64,000 nt of DNA from Sphingopyxis yananensis (GTDB lineage: Bacteria; Pseudomonadota; Alphaproteobacteria; Sphingomonadales; Sphingomonadaceae): assembly GCF_020687785.1 (NCBI RefSeq), contig NZ_JAJEWI010000005.1, positions 372,001 through 436,000 on the forward strand, given 5' to 3'. Made by a program: the position numbers and the translations under genes. This document shows, one piece after another, positions 16,087 to 26,256 of this stretch. Below the pieces are notes generated by a model. The model was not told the origin of the DNA. It did no database searches and saw only the letters and a program-made list of their open reading frames with translations. How positions within the stretch are numbered: the first letter of the stretch is position 1; every line of letters begins with the position of its first letter.

Positions 16087-17397
16087 TTAGCTGCGGCCAC
16101 GTGGTGTTGAGGGACGGCCCGCTGCGGGTGCGCGGCGGGTGGGGGCTTTGGTTGGGCTGGGCTTGCCGCCAGCGGGTTTGCCAGCTGGGCGGGCTGCACC
16201 GCGTGTTGTGGGCTTCGCTGCGGCTTTGGCAGCGGGCTTGCTGGGTTTGGGTGAGCCTTTGCCTTTGGTGGGACCACGGCTGGCGCTGCGGGTGGGGCTG
16301 GCACCGCCATCGGCGCGGCCGCGACGTTCGCCGCGACGGGCTTTGCGGATTTGCTTGGCGTGGGCCTTGGCTTGTTTCTTTTCAATGTCCTTGAAGTCGG
16401 GACGCGGTGCGTCTTCTTCGAGGGCGCTGGCGAGCAGGCGGTCGAAGCCCAAGGATTCAAGGCTGGCGGCGAAATGCTCGGGTGGTTCAGCCGAAATATC
16501 CAGCGCGCCGCCATCGGGGTGATCGACACGCAGGCGGCGGCTGTGCAGGTGCAATTTGCGGCTGATCGAGCCGGTTAAAAAGGCCGATTTGCCGCCATAT
16601 TTGCCGTCGCCGACAATCGGGTGACCAATGGCCGCCATATGGACGCGCAACTGGTGGGTGCGGCCCGTTAGTGGTTGCAATTCGACCCAAGCGCAGCTGT
16701 TGCCCGCCCGTTCGATGACGCGGTAGCGGGTGCGGGCGACTTGGCCATTTTCATCCACATGCATTTTTTCGCCGCCGCTGCCCGGTTGTTTGGCCAAGGA
16801 CAGGTTGATTTCGCCTTGCGCAATGTCGGGCACGCCGACGACAATCGCCCAATAGGTTTTGCGGGCGGTGCGGTTGGCAAAGCTTTTGGCGAAAAAGCCA
16901 GCGGCGCGGGCAGAGCGGGCGATGAGCAGCGCGCCCGACGTGTCTTTGTCGAGGCGGTGGACCAGCTTGGGACGGACCGAGCTGTTGCCCTGAAGCGCGC
17001 CGAGCAGGCCGTCGACATGGCTTTCGGTGCGGGTGCCGCCTTGGGTGGCGAGACCGGGGAGTTTGTTGAGGACAAGGGCGCTGGCATCGCTGTGGATGAC
17101 CATGGAGGTGGCCGTTTCGACCTCGGCAGGGGTCAACGGGCGCGCGCGTTGGGGGCGTGGGTCCTGCGGCTGGGTGGGCGGAATGGGCATGGACAGAGTT
17201 TGGCCGGTTTCGACGCGGTCGGACACGTCCACCTTTTGCCCGTCCAGCCGCAAGTCGCCCGAGCGCGACCAGCGCGCGATCAGGGCGTGGGGCGTGCCGG
17301 GGCGGTGACGCTTGAACCAGCGGTCGACGCGGATGCCGTCGTCATCGGCGTCGATGACGGCACTGTCTTGGGCGGGGTTGGGATTTTGGTTGGTCAT
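16087..17397 (-). CDS. RluA-family 23S rRNA pseudouridine synthase with basic C-terminal tail
   Basis: A 436-residue protein. The N-terminal S4-like RNA-binding domain (GIRVDRWFKRHRPGTPHALI) is followed by the RluA catalytic domain with the Asp in VHRLDKDTSGALLIAR. The YWAIVVG and LQPLTGRTHQLRVHMAAIGHPIVGD motifs are also seen. About the last 100 residues are a Lys/Pro/Ala/Arg-rich, repeat-like, probably disordered tail that standard RluC/RluD lack. It probably makes pseudouridine in 23S rRNA; the exact positions are unknown. Its 5' end overlaps the crcB stop by ATGA. Confidence 0.92.
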   Translation of the reverse strand: MTNQNPNPAQDSAVIDADDDGIRVDRWFKRHRPGTPHALIARWSRSGDLRLDGQKVDVSDRVETGQTLSMPIPPTQPQDPRPQRARPLTPAEVETATSMVIHSDASALVLNKLPGLATQGGTRTESHVDGLLGALQGNSSVRPKLVHRLDKDTSGALLIARSARAAGFFAKSFANRTARKTYWAIVVGVPDIAQGEINLSLAKQPGSGGEKMHVDENGQVARTRYRVIERAGNSCAWVELQPLTGRTHQLRVHMAAIGHPIVGDGKYGGKSAFLTGSISRKLHLHSRRLRVDHPDGGALDISAEPPEHFAASLESLGFDRLLASALEEDAPRPDFKDIEKKQAKAHAKQIRKARRGERRGRADGGASPTRSASRGPTKGKGSPKPSKPAAKAAAKPTTRGAARPAGKPAGGKPSPTKAPTRRAPAAGRPSTPRGRS

Positions 17398-17774
17398 GGT
17401 GCCACCTGCCGAATGAGGGTGAGAGCAAGGCCGCAGGCCGCAATGGCCCCAAGGGTTGAAGCCAGCACATAACCGGCCGCCTGGACGGACTGACCGCGTT
17501 CAAAAAGCATCCAAAATTCCATACTAAAACTAGAAAAAGTGGTGAAACCGCCAAGTAGCCCCACTGCCAAAAACAAGCGCGCATGGTCCGACATTTCGCC
17601 GCGTGCGAACCATGCGATGACAAGGCCCATCAGAAAACTGCCGATGATATTGATGCCCAATGTGGCCCAAGGAAAAGCAGATAGGGTATGACGTGCCGCA
17701 GCCTGACCGATCATATATCGGCAGCCAGCGCCCAAGGCACCACCGATCATTACGGGAATCAGGCCGTTCATCAT
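17394..17774 (-). CDS. crcB: Fluoride ion channel CrcB
   Basis: A 126-residue four-helix membrane protein of the Fluc family, which dimerises to export fluoride. It shows GGALGAGCRYMIG, GTLxxN-like LGINIIGSFLMG, and the pore motif GLLGGFTTFSSFSMEF. Two adjacent ATGs (17774 and 17771) are possible; the longer frame upstream is not protein-like. The leader does not match the crcB fluoride riboswitch. It is coupled by overlap to the downstream pseudouridine synthase gene. Confidence 0.93.
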   Translation of the reverse strand: MMNGLIPVMIGGALGAGCRYMIGQAAARHTLSAFPWATLGINIIGSFLMGLVIAWFARGEMSDHARLFLAVGLLGGFTTFSSFSMEFWMLFERGQSVQAAGYVLASTLGAIAACGLALTLIRQVAP

Positions 17775-18061
17775 CACCCCCCTAGCCTGAAAATCGCGCG
17801 CGGACCAGTGTGGACAGGATTTGGTGTGAAATTGGTGGCGGTGGAGGGGGCTGGCTGGGCAATGTGACGCCAAAATGCATGGGAAAAGGGGTGGGCGGGG
17901 CGAAGTTCATCCATTTTGGTGCGGTTTATTGTGCCGAATGGAGCGGTTTGGGTGGGATTGGCAAAATTCCATCCGATGTGGCTGCAAATGGGGTGGGATC
18001 GCGGATGTAGTGGACGGGGGGATGCATCAGAGTGCAGTCTGTGTTGGGGGGAGACGATATT

Positions 18062-19096
18062 GTGGCGGAGCAAGAGCAAAAAAACCTGTTATCGGACACG
18101 CAGGCGGGTGGGCGAGCGGTGACGATGGATGGCCGTGGGCCTGATCTGGCGGGGGATATCATGCGGGCCGGTGCCGCGACGGTCTTGGTCGTCGGTGCCA
18201 ATGGGAGCTTGGCGGGTGTAAGCGACGCCGAGGATGTGCGGATTGTTGGCGACGTGCCATTGGATATGGCGGCTGAGCGTATCGAGCAGATGGTGCGGCT
18301 GGATATGGTGTGGTTGGTTGCGCGAAGCGATGTGACCGCAGGGCGCTATACCCAATTATATGCGATGGTCGCGGCGCGCAATTGCCCGTTGATCTGCGAG
18401 GCGGATTTAACCGTGCTGGATAGCCATATGGGACGCGTGCCAGACGACATCGCGGTGCAATGGTTGGTGCAACCCGAAGCGGTGGACCGCCGCATGGCCT
18501 TGATTGCCGCGCAGCCTGTGCGGCACATGGCGGTGCGTGATGCCGCGCGGGATGAAGCGATGGACCGGATTGATCGGTTGCAGGACGAGGTGGCGCGCAT
18601 ATCACGTTTGTTGGGGCAATTGGCGGGGGATGCTGCGCCCCGTCCATTGGATTATGGCTGGCCGGAGCATGGCGGGTCGGATGGTCGGCGGGACGGCGTG
18701 CGGGCGCAGTCCCGATCCTTTTATGCAATGGGGCGGAGCATGGGCGGAGATGATGCCGCGCGGGACCGCGATTGGGCCAAGCGCGTGCGCCGATTGATTC
18801 GGCAACGCCGCACGCGGGAGCGGTTCTTCCCAGCGGATTTATTCGCTGATCCGGCGTGGGATATGTTGTTGGATTTGTTTGCGGCTCGATTGGAGCGGCA
18901 GGTGGTGTCGGTGTCCAGCCTGTGTATTGCGTCGGCGGTTCCGGCGACGACGGCGCTGCGTTGGATTAAGACCTTGACTGATGCAGGATTATTTCTGCGT
19001 GAGGCCGATGAGCGCGACGGGCGGCGCATTTTTATTGCGATGTCTGATCAGGCCTATTCCGCGATGGAGCGCTATTTTGAGGCGCTGGCCGAATGA
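18062..19096 (+). CDS. Winged-helix (MarR-like) protein with unique N-terminal domain
   Basis: A protein of about 344 residues. The N-terminal ~150 residues look like a Rossmann-type receiver-like fold (ATVLVVGANGSLAGVSDAEDVRIVGDVP). A short coiled stretch follows (EAMDRIDRLQDEVARISRLLGQL). The C-terminal ~100 residues form a winged helix (LCIASAVPATTALRWIKTLTDAGLFLREADERDGRRIFI), resembling MarR wings. GTG at 18062 follows GGGGGGAG; another GTG at 18032 is possible. It probably binds DNA; no target is apparent. A terminator shared with the next, convergent gene follows. Confidence 0.72.
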   Translation: MAEQEQKNLLSDTQAGGRAVTMDGRGPDLAGDIMRAGAATVLVVGANGSLAGVSDAEDVRIVGDVPLDMAAERIEQMVRLDMVWLVARSDVTAGRYTQLYAMVAARNCPLICEADLTVLDSHMGRVPDDIAVQWLVQPEAVDRRMALIAAQPVRHMAVRDAARDEAMDRIDRLQDEVARISRLLGQLAGDAAPRPLDYGWPEHGGSDGRRDGVRAQSRSFYAMGRSMGGDDAARDRDWAKRVRRLIRQRRTRERFFPADLFADPAWDMLLDLFAARLERQVVSVSSLCIASAVPATTALRWIKTLTDAGLFLREADERDGRRIFIAMSDQAYSAMERYFEALAE

Positions 19097-19124
19097 CAAG
19101 TTGGGGATGAGGGAAAGGCAAATG

Positions 19125-19161
19125 AAAAGGGCGGCAAAGCTGGTGCTCCGCCGCCCTTTTT
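19125..19161. terminator. Bidirectional rho-independent terminator
   Basis: AAAAGGGCGGC (19125-19135) and GCCGCCCTTTT (19150-19160) form a perfect 11-base stem with a 14-base loop, A-rich before and T-rich after. It lies in the 80-base gap between convergent genes, so it serves both. Confidence 0.85.
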
Positions 19162-19176
19162 CGGGGGGTATGATGA

Positions 19177-20385
19177 TTAGAAGCCGAAGGCAACGCCAAC
19201 GCGGCCACCGGTCGAACCGCGCACGGTCGAACCAACAACGCCGCCGTTGAAATAGACGCGTTCCGAAGCGCGGAAGGTCAGGTTGCCAGCGAAGCCTTGT
19301 TCACCGCGATAGGTTGCGATGTTGAAGTTCACCGACACGGTGCTGTCTGGAACGATCATCGCGCCGCCCAATGCCATGGCTGCTGCGATGCCGCCATTGG
19401 CTTGACGGTTTTGCAGGTCTTGCTGTTGTTGCAGATTGACGACCTTGGTGTCCAAATTGTCGAGACGCGTTCCATGCTGGTTCAACGTGGTGTTGATGGC
19501 GTCCAGCGCCGTGCCGACACTGTTGTAAGCACTGCCTTGGATATTATAGGTGGGTGCCGAGATGGTGCCGTCGGCAACATTGTAGGTGGCGCCGCCGCCG
19601 AGGGCGTTTGCAGCCGAATTGCCCAAGGATTCGACCGTGTTGTCGATGCCGTCCATACGGGCGTCTTGAGCGATGTCTTTTGCGACAAGGTTGCCGACGT
19701 CAACGCGCAGAGTGTCGGTGTCCGTGCGCAGGGTATTTACGTCGCCGCGCAGAACGCCGACATCGCCGCTGATGGTGTTGACGTCGGTGCGCAGACCGCC
19801 GATCAGGCCGTCTTGGACGGCGTCATGTGCCACAAGGTTGCCGACGTCGGTGCGCAGAGTATCGGTGTCCGTGCGAAGCGTGCTGACGTCGCCGCTGATG
19901 GTGTTGACGTCGCTGCGGAGATCGGTCACGTCCTTAACGAGGCCGCCGCTTGCATCGCCTACGGTGCCTTCCAGAGCAGTTACGTCGCCTTGCAGGTCAG
20001 TTACGTCTTTTACGAGGCCGCCGCTTGCATCGCCTACGGTGCCTTCCAGAGCAGTTACGTCGCCTTGCAGGTCAGTTACGTCTTTTACGAGGCCGCCGCT
20101 TGCATCGCCTACGGTGCCTTCCAGAGCGGTTACGTCGCCTTGTAGGTCAGTTACGTCTTTTACGAGGCCGCCGCTTGCATCGCCTACGGTGCCTTCCAGA
20201 GCAGTTACGTCGCCTTGCAGGTCAGTTACGTCTTTTACGAGGCCGCCCGATGGATCACCTACGATGGTTTCGAGGTCGGTTATGCGCTGCTCATCTAAAG
20301 GGTCAGTTTGGCTGAGTGCCACTTGCGGGATCATCGCTGCCAATGCGAAGGCGGAAATGGATGCGATATTGCCGATTTTTTTCAT
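19177..20385 (-). CDS. YadA-like trimeric autotransporter adhesin, short form
   Basis: A 402-residue outer-membrane surface protein. The signal peptide is MKKIGNIASISAFALAAMIP. A stalk follows, made of five 25-residue repeats (core GGLVKDVTDLQGDVTALEG) and a second repeat family (LRTDTDTLRxDVGNLVA), all heptad-like coiled coil. The C-terminal ~90 residues are a YadA-type anchor ending GGRVGVAFGF, with an aromatic last residue for the Bam machinery. ATG 20385 is used, after AGGA. There is no globular head domain, so it may be a short fibre for adhesion or autoaggregation. Confidence 0.85.
   Translation of the reverse strand: MKKIGNIASISAFALAAMIPQVALSQTDPLDEQRITDLETIVGDPSGGLVKDVTDLQGDVTALEGTVGDASGGLVKDVTDLQGDVTALEGTVGDASGGLVKDVTDLQGDVTALEGTVGDASGGLVKDVTDLQGDVTALEGTVGDASGGLVKDVTDLRSDVNTISGDVSTLRTDTDTLRTDVGNLVAHDAVQDGLIGGLRTDVNTISGDVGVLRGDVNTLRTDTDTLRVDVGNLVAKDIAQDARMDGIDNTVESLGNSAANALGGGATYNVADGTISAPTYNIQGSAYNSVGTALDAINTTLNQHGTRLDNLDTKVVNLQQQQDLQNRQANGGIAAAMALGGAMIVPDSTVSVNFNIATYRGEQGFAGNLTFRASERVYFNGGVVGSTVRGSTGGRVGVAFGF
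19927..20264 (-). repeat. 75-bp tandem repeats in the adhesin stalk
   Basis: The block starting TACGTCGCCT recurs at 19981, 20056, 20131 and 20206, a spacing of exactly 75 bases. Partial units at both ends bring the coded repeats to five. Copies differ by only one or two bases (for example TGTAGG for TGCAGG near 20140), so the array looks recently expanded and could change length by slippage or recombination without shifting frame. Confidence 0.92.
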
Positions 20386-20458
20386 GTCTGTTCCTAACAT
20401 TTAGGTGTTGGGCGTGAACTTTTGTGGTTTGTCGCTATTCTTTTGTGAATTTGCGCGC

Positions 20459-20474
20459 TGTGATGAAAATCACA
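20459..20474. promoter_or_regulatory. CRP/FNR-family binding site upstream of the adhesin gene
   Basis: TGTGA-TGAAAA-TCACA matches the CRP consensus TGTGA-N6-TCACA at all ten specified positions. It lies about 75 bases upstream of the adhesin start at 20385, a good position for activation. Binding by a cAMP-responsive regulator is inferred. Confidence 0.6.
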
Positions 20475-20635
20475 TTGGGAATGTGTGAATTTTGTTAATA
20501 TATATTTAACATGATGATTTTTTTTCGGTCAAAAAATTTGACTGTGGCAATAAATTAAAATCTATATTGATAATGATGAATTTTTGAAAAAATATTTAGA
20601 TGTTTAAAAATTTGATCATATAAAGATTGCAACTG

Positions 20636-20653
20636 TTCTGGATCACACCAGAA
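20636..20653. repeat. Inverted repeat, possible operator
   Basis: TTCTGG (20636-20641) and CCAGAA (20648-20653) flank ATCACA. No T-run follows. It sits at the edge of the AT-rich tract, about 180 bases before tRNA-Val, and could be an operator. No function is assigned. Confidence 0.35.
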
Positions 20654-20831
20654 TGTTGACATGAATGGGGACGGGCGCTGGCCGGACGAGGCATGGTGAG
20701 CGGGCAGTTTGGCTTTGTCGTGCGGCCTTGCGCCGTAGAGATGTTCGGTGATTGTGCGGGGCGCTAAAAATTTTTCAGAAATTTGTTGACCTGTCTGAAA
20801 AATAACGTAAATGCAGCCCCACAGCCACTGG

Positions 20832-20907
20832 GGGCGATTAGCTCAGTTGGTAGAGCGCCTCGTTTACACCGAGGATGTCGGCAGTTCGAGCCTGTCATCG
20901 CCCACCA
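20832..20907 (+). tRNA. tRNA-Val (anticodon TAC)
   Basis: A 76-base cloverleaf. The acceptor arm GGGCGAT pairs with ATCGCCC, followed by an encoded ACCA end. The D arm contains AGCTCAGTTGGTAGAGC. The anticodon stem CCTCG/CGAGG encloses the loop TTTACAC, giving anticodon TAC, which reads GTA and GTG valine codons. The T arm is GCAGTTCGAGCCTGT with the TTCGA core. A T-rich hairpin terminator follows. Confidence 0.97.
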
Positions 20908-20947
20908 TATCTTCTGACATTGACGATCAAGCCGTAAAGGCACAGGA

Positions 20948-20981
20948 AACCGGACGCATCTTGGCGTGTCGGTTATTTTTT
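20948..20981 (+). terminator. Terminator after tRNA-Val
   Basis: AACCG-G-ACGC (20948-20957) pairs with GCGT-GT-CGGTT (20964-20974) with a small bulge, then A and a run of six T residues (20976-20981). It lies 40 bases after the tRNA. Confidence 0.65.
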
Positions 20982-21037
20982 GTTGATTTTTGCCGGTGTA
21001 TCGCGGTTTGGGCCGTCGATTGGGGCCAGATGGCGGA

Positions 21038-22021
21038 TTAGGCGAATTCTTCGGTGTCGATGTCGATCTGCATATGGGGTGGGTAGCGCGTACCGCTGAG
21101 GATGTTGGGCGGAAAATGCGCGTTGAGTTTGGCCAGCAGATCTGTGGAAAGCGCAGTGCGTGGCGCGGCGAAATTTTCGTGGAGATGCGGAATGGACGAT
21201 GTGCCGGGGATGGCATGGATATGATCGCCCTGAGATAGCAGCCATGCGAGGCTGAGCTGTGCGGGCGTGAGGCTGTGTTCGGCGGCTAGGTCGCGGAATG
21301 TCGTGAGCAGGACAGTGTTGGCGCGCAAGGCATCGCTGGTGAAGCGCGGGAAAAGGGAGCGCAGGTCGCCTTGCTGATAATCGGCATGGTGGACGGCGTC
21401 GGCCAGCCAGCCGCGCCCGACGGGCGAGAAGGCGACAAGGGCGATGCCCAATGCCTTGGTGGTTTCCAATATGCCCAATTCGCAGTTGCGGCTGGTGAGG
21501 CTATATTCATTTTGCACGGCGGCGATGGGATGTTCGGCGTGGGCGAGTCGCAGGGTGGCGGCGGAGATTTCGCTGAGGCCGATCGCGCCAATTTTGCCTT
21601 CGCGAACCAATTCACCCAATGCGCCTGCGGATTCTTCGATGGGGACATTGGGGTCGAGGCGGTGGAGGTAATAAAGGTCGATATGATCGACGCCGAGCCG
21701 CTGGAGGCTTTCGTCGAGGGTTTGGCGGATATTGGCGGGGCTGCCGTCGATCACACGCCCTTCGGGGCTACGCTTCATGCCGCATTTGGAGGCCAAGAAA
21801 AATTCGTCGCGGCGGTGGCCGATGGCAGAGGCGATCAGGCTTTCGTTATGGCCGAGGCCGTACAGGGACGCCGTGTCGAGGTGGTTATAGCCCAAGTCCA
21901 ACGCTGTGTTGAGCAGGCGGACGGCATCTGTGCGGTCGGGGACGTTGCCATAGGCTCCGCTGAGGGACATCACGCCGAGGCCGATGGGGTTGACGGTGCG
22001 ATTGGCGAGGCGGCGGCCCAT
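21038..22021 (-). CDS. Aldo/keto reductase
   Basis: A 327-residue NADPH-dependent TIM-barrel oxidoreductase. The family signatures are LDLGYNHLDTASLYGLGHNE with the catalytic Asp and Tyr, ASKCGMKRSPEG with the catalytic Lys, DLYYLHRLDPNVPIEE with the catalytic His, and PIAAVQNEYSLTSR. The C-terminal cofactor loop is IPGTSSIPHLHEN. ATG 22021 (MGRRLANRTVNPIGLG) is chosen because the longer frame is not conserved-looking. The substrate is unknown, likely an aldehyde or ketone. It is a single gene behind the aconitase terminator. Confidence 0.93.
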   Translation of the reverse strand: MGRRLANRTVNPIGLGVMSLSGAYGNVPDRTDAVRLLNTALDLGYNHLDTASLYGLGHNESLIASAIGHRRDEFFLASKCGMKRSPEGRVIDGSPANIRQTLDESLQRLGVDHIDLYYLHRLDPNVPIEESAGALGELVREGKIGAIGLSEISAATLRLAHAEHPIAAVQNEYSLTSRNCELGILETTKALGIALVAFSPVGRGWLADAVHHADYQQGDLRSLFPRFTSDALRANTVLLTTFRDLAAEHSLTPAQLSLAWLLSQGDHIHAIPGTSSIPHLHENFAAPRTALSTDLLAKLNAHFPPNILSGTRYPPHMQIDIDTEEFA

Positions 22022-22103
22022 ATATTTCCCCCTGATGCAGGATGTTGCGCGCCTGTGTGACGCAGTCGGGCGCGCAGGGGAAGGGGGATTTCTGCTGGGC
22101 AGC

Positions 22104-22139
22104 AAAAAGGCCGCACTGGATGCCAGCGCGGCCCTTTTT
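22104..22139. terminator. Terminator after aconitase
   Basis: AAAAAGGCCGCACTGG and CCAGCGCGGCCCTTTTT form a long stem around ATG, with small bulges and A/T tracts on both sides. On the reverse strand it ends the aconitase transcript 38 bases after its stop. Confidence 0.8.
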
Positions 22140-22176
22140 GTTGGGGGCGAGCCGAGGCCCGCCGAACCTTTGTGAC

Positions 22177-24849
<2,673 letters not shown>

Positions 24850-25165
24850 AGAGCAGCAGTCCCCATGTTGGCGCGGCGGGGAATGACCGCCGCCACCCAA
24901 AAGGGAGAGGGGTGCGGGAGTCGCGCGCGCAGGTTTATGTCGGGCCGTGCCTTACGCTGGAACAGCGAAAAAGCAAGGGGGGATAGGTGGAGGGGACAAA
25001 GGGTTGCGCCGAACTTTCATTGGAAAACAGCGGGATTTGGCCCCAGATCGTTGGTTTCGATCAGTATGGACGAAAATATTCTGGGATTTCTGCGGTGGAC
25101 GTGGCTGGGAAATCTTTGGCCAATTGATAGAATTTTGCTGTCTGAGCAAAAGAGCTATCCATGCG
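24850..25165. other. Intergenic region upstream of aconitase
   Basis: A 316-base gap between the aconitase start and the stop of the LacI-type gene, both on the reverse strand. I find no convincing gene, RNA or strong inverted repeat. It must contain the aconitase promoter, whose elements I could not fix. Short open frames here are shadows without ribosome sites or protein-like composition. Confidence 0.5.
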
Positions 25166-26182
25166 TCAGGCGGTGCCGCGTAGAAGCAATTGCACCGGAA
25201 CGCGGCTGCGGCCGCGCATATGGGCTTGGTCTTCGAGCGCCATGGCGACCAATGCTTCGCCCGCAGCGTCGAGGTCGGGTTCAAGGGTGGTGAGCGGGGG
25301 TTCGGCCAAGGTGCCAGCGCGGATACCATCGAAGCCGATAATGGCGACATCAGCGGGGACGCGGCGGCCCATTTCCTTGACGCCTTGGAGTACGCCTAGT
25401 GCCAACATGTCGCTGCTGACGAAAATGGCATCGGTTTCCGGATGTTGGCTGAGCAGCGTGCGGGCGGCAGCGATTCCTTGGGCGTAGCGATCAGTGTTGG
25501 CGGGCGGATCGACGGTGACGCTGGTGAAACCCTGCGCTGCGAGGGCGGCGACATAGCCATCGCGCCGTTCATCAAATTGGCGCGAGATGCCCACCGACGG
25601 GCCGATGAAGGCGCAATGGCGCCGACGAAGAGAGAGAAAATGTTGCGCCGCCAGAGCCCCGCCGGAGCGGTTGTCGCTGCGCAGCCAGTGAAAGGGCGCG
25701 CCCGGGCTGCCCCAGCAAACAAAATCGAGGCCGGAAGCTTGGGCCTGTGCGAAATAATCCCACGCAGCGTGATTGGTGGCGGTGCCAATGACGATCATGG
25801 CATCGGCAAGGCCGGAGGCAACAAAATCGGCGCGGAAATTGGCGGCGCTTTCTTGAAAGGAGACCAGCAGATTAAAACCGCGCGCGGAGGTGGCGGCGGC
25901 GATGCTGCCGAGCAGCGCAAAATAGAAAGGGTTGATAGCGCTGCGGTCTTCGCCCGGGCGGCAGATGGTGACGAGCGCGATGGTTTCGCTGCTTTTTAAG
26001 CGCAAGGATGAGGCGTGACGGTCCACCACATAGCCAAGTTCGCGCGCGGCAGCAGACACGCGGGCGCGGGTTTCGGCGTTGACGCCGGAATTGCCGCGCA
26101 GCGCACGGGACACGGTGGATTGGGATACCCCAGCCTTTTCGGCGACATCAAAACTGGTGGGGCGTAATGGTCGATTGGACAC
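25166..26182 (-). CDS. LacI-family transcriptional regulator
   Basis: A 338-residue repressor. The N-terminal HTH reads TSFDVAEKAGVSQSTVSRALRGNSGVNAETRARV, with the hinge after it. The periplasmic-binding-like sensor domain contains DAIFVSSDMLALGVLQG and VAIIGFDGI. GTG 26182 is used, preceded by AAAGGAA. No sugar gene is adjacent, so the ligand and targets are unknown. The ribosome site lies inside the arm of an inverted repeat, listed separately. It follows the histidine kinase gene on the same strand with a 74-base gap. Confidence 0.92.
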   Translation of the reverse strand: MSNRPLRPTSFDVAEKAGVSQSTVSRALRGNSGVNAETRARVSAAARELGYVVDRHASSLRLKSSETIALVTICRPGEDRSAINPFYFALLGSIAAATSARGFNLLVSFQESAANFRADFVASGLADAMIVIGTATNHAAWDYFAQAQASGLDFVCWGSPGAPFHWLRSDNRSGGALAAQHFLSLRRRHCAFIGPSVGISRQFDERRDGYVAALAAQGFTSVTVDPPANTDRYAQGIAAARTLLSQHPETDAIFVSSDMLALGVLQGVKEMGRRVPADVAIIGFDGIRAGTLAEPPLTTLEPDLDAAGEALVAMALEDQAHMRGRSRVPVQLLLRGTA

Positions 26183-26190
26183 GCAAATTT

Positions 26191-26225
26191 CCTTTGGTCG
26201 GCTGTCTGTTGCGCTGAACCAAAGG
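26191..26225 (-). promoter_or_regulatory. Hairpin covering the ribosome site of the LacI-type gene
   Basis: CCTTTGGT (26191-26198) and ACCAAAGG (26218-26225) are perfect 8-base arms with a 19-base loop. On the reverse strand the second arm contains the AAAGG of the ribosome site, 8 bases before the GTG start. It could mask translation, act as an operator, or end the kinase transcript. Confidence 0.45.
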
Positions 26226-26256
26226 CTTGTCAATCGATGGGCGGGGTTCAGAATAT

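Larger units (their letters stand above)
20401..20831. other. AT-rich intergenic region between adhesin and tRNA-Val
   Basis: No gene is supported here. Bases from about 20400 to 20640 are strongly A/T-rich compared with the rest of the window, with runs of A and T and the short palindrome GTTAA-N7-TTAAC near 20491-20507. It holds a CRP-type box and an inverted repeat, listed separately. Long AT-rich upstream DNA is typical of silenced or phase-regulated surface genes, but no regulator can be named. Confidence 0.6.

Noticed and set aside
17775..17860. Fluoride riboswitch before crcB
   Set aside because: The conserved GGxGAUGG and CUGAUG elements were not found on the reverse strand.
19927..20264. 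CRISPR-like repeat array
   Set aside because: Repeats are contiguous 75-base units without spacers, in frame inside an adhesin gene.
20493..20520. dif-like site (ATTTAACATGA resembles a XerD arm)
   Set aside because: One arm matches in 10 of 11 bases but the other arm and the centre do not. The plus strand stays G-rich on both sides, so no terminus is suggested.
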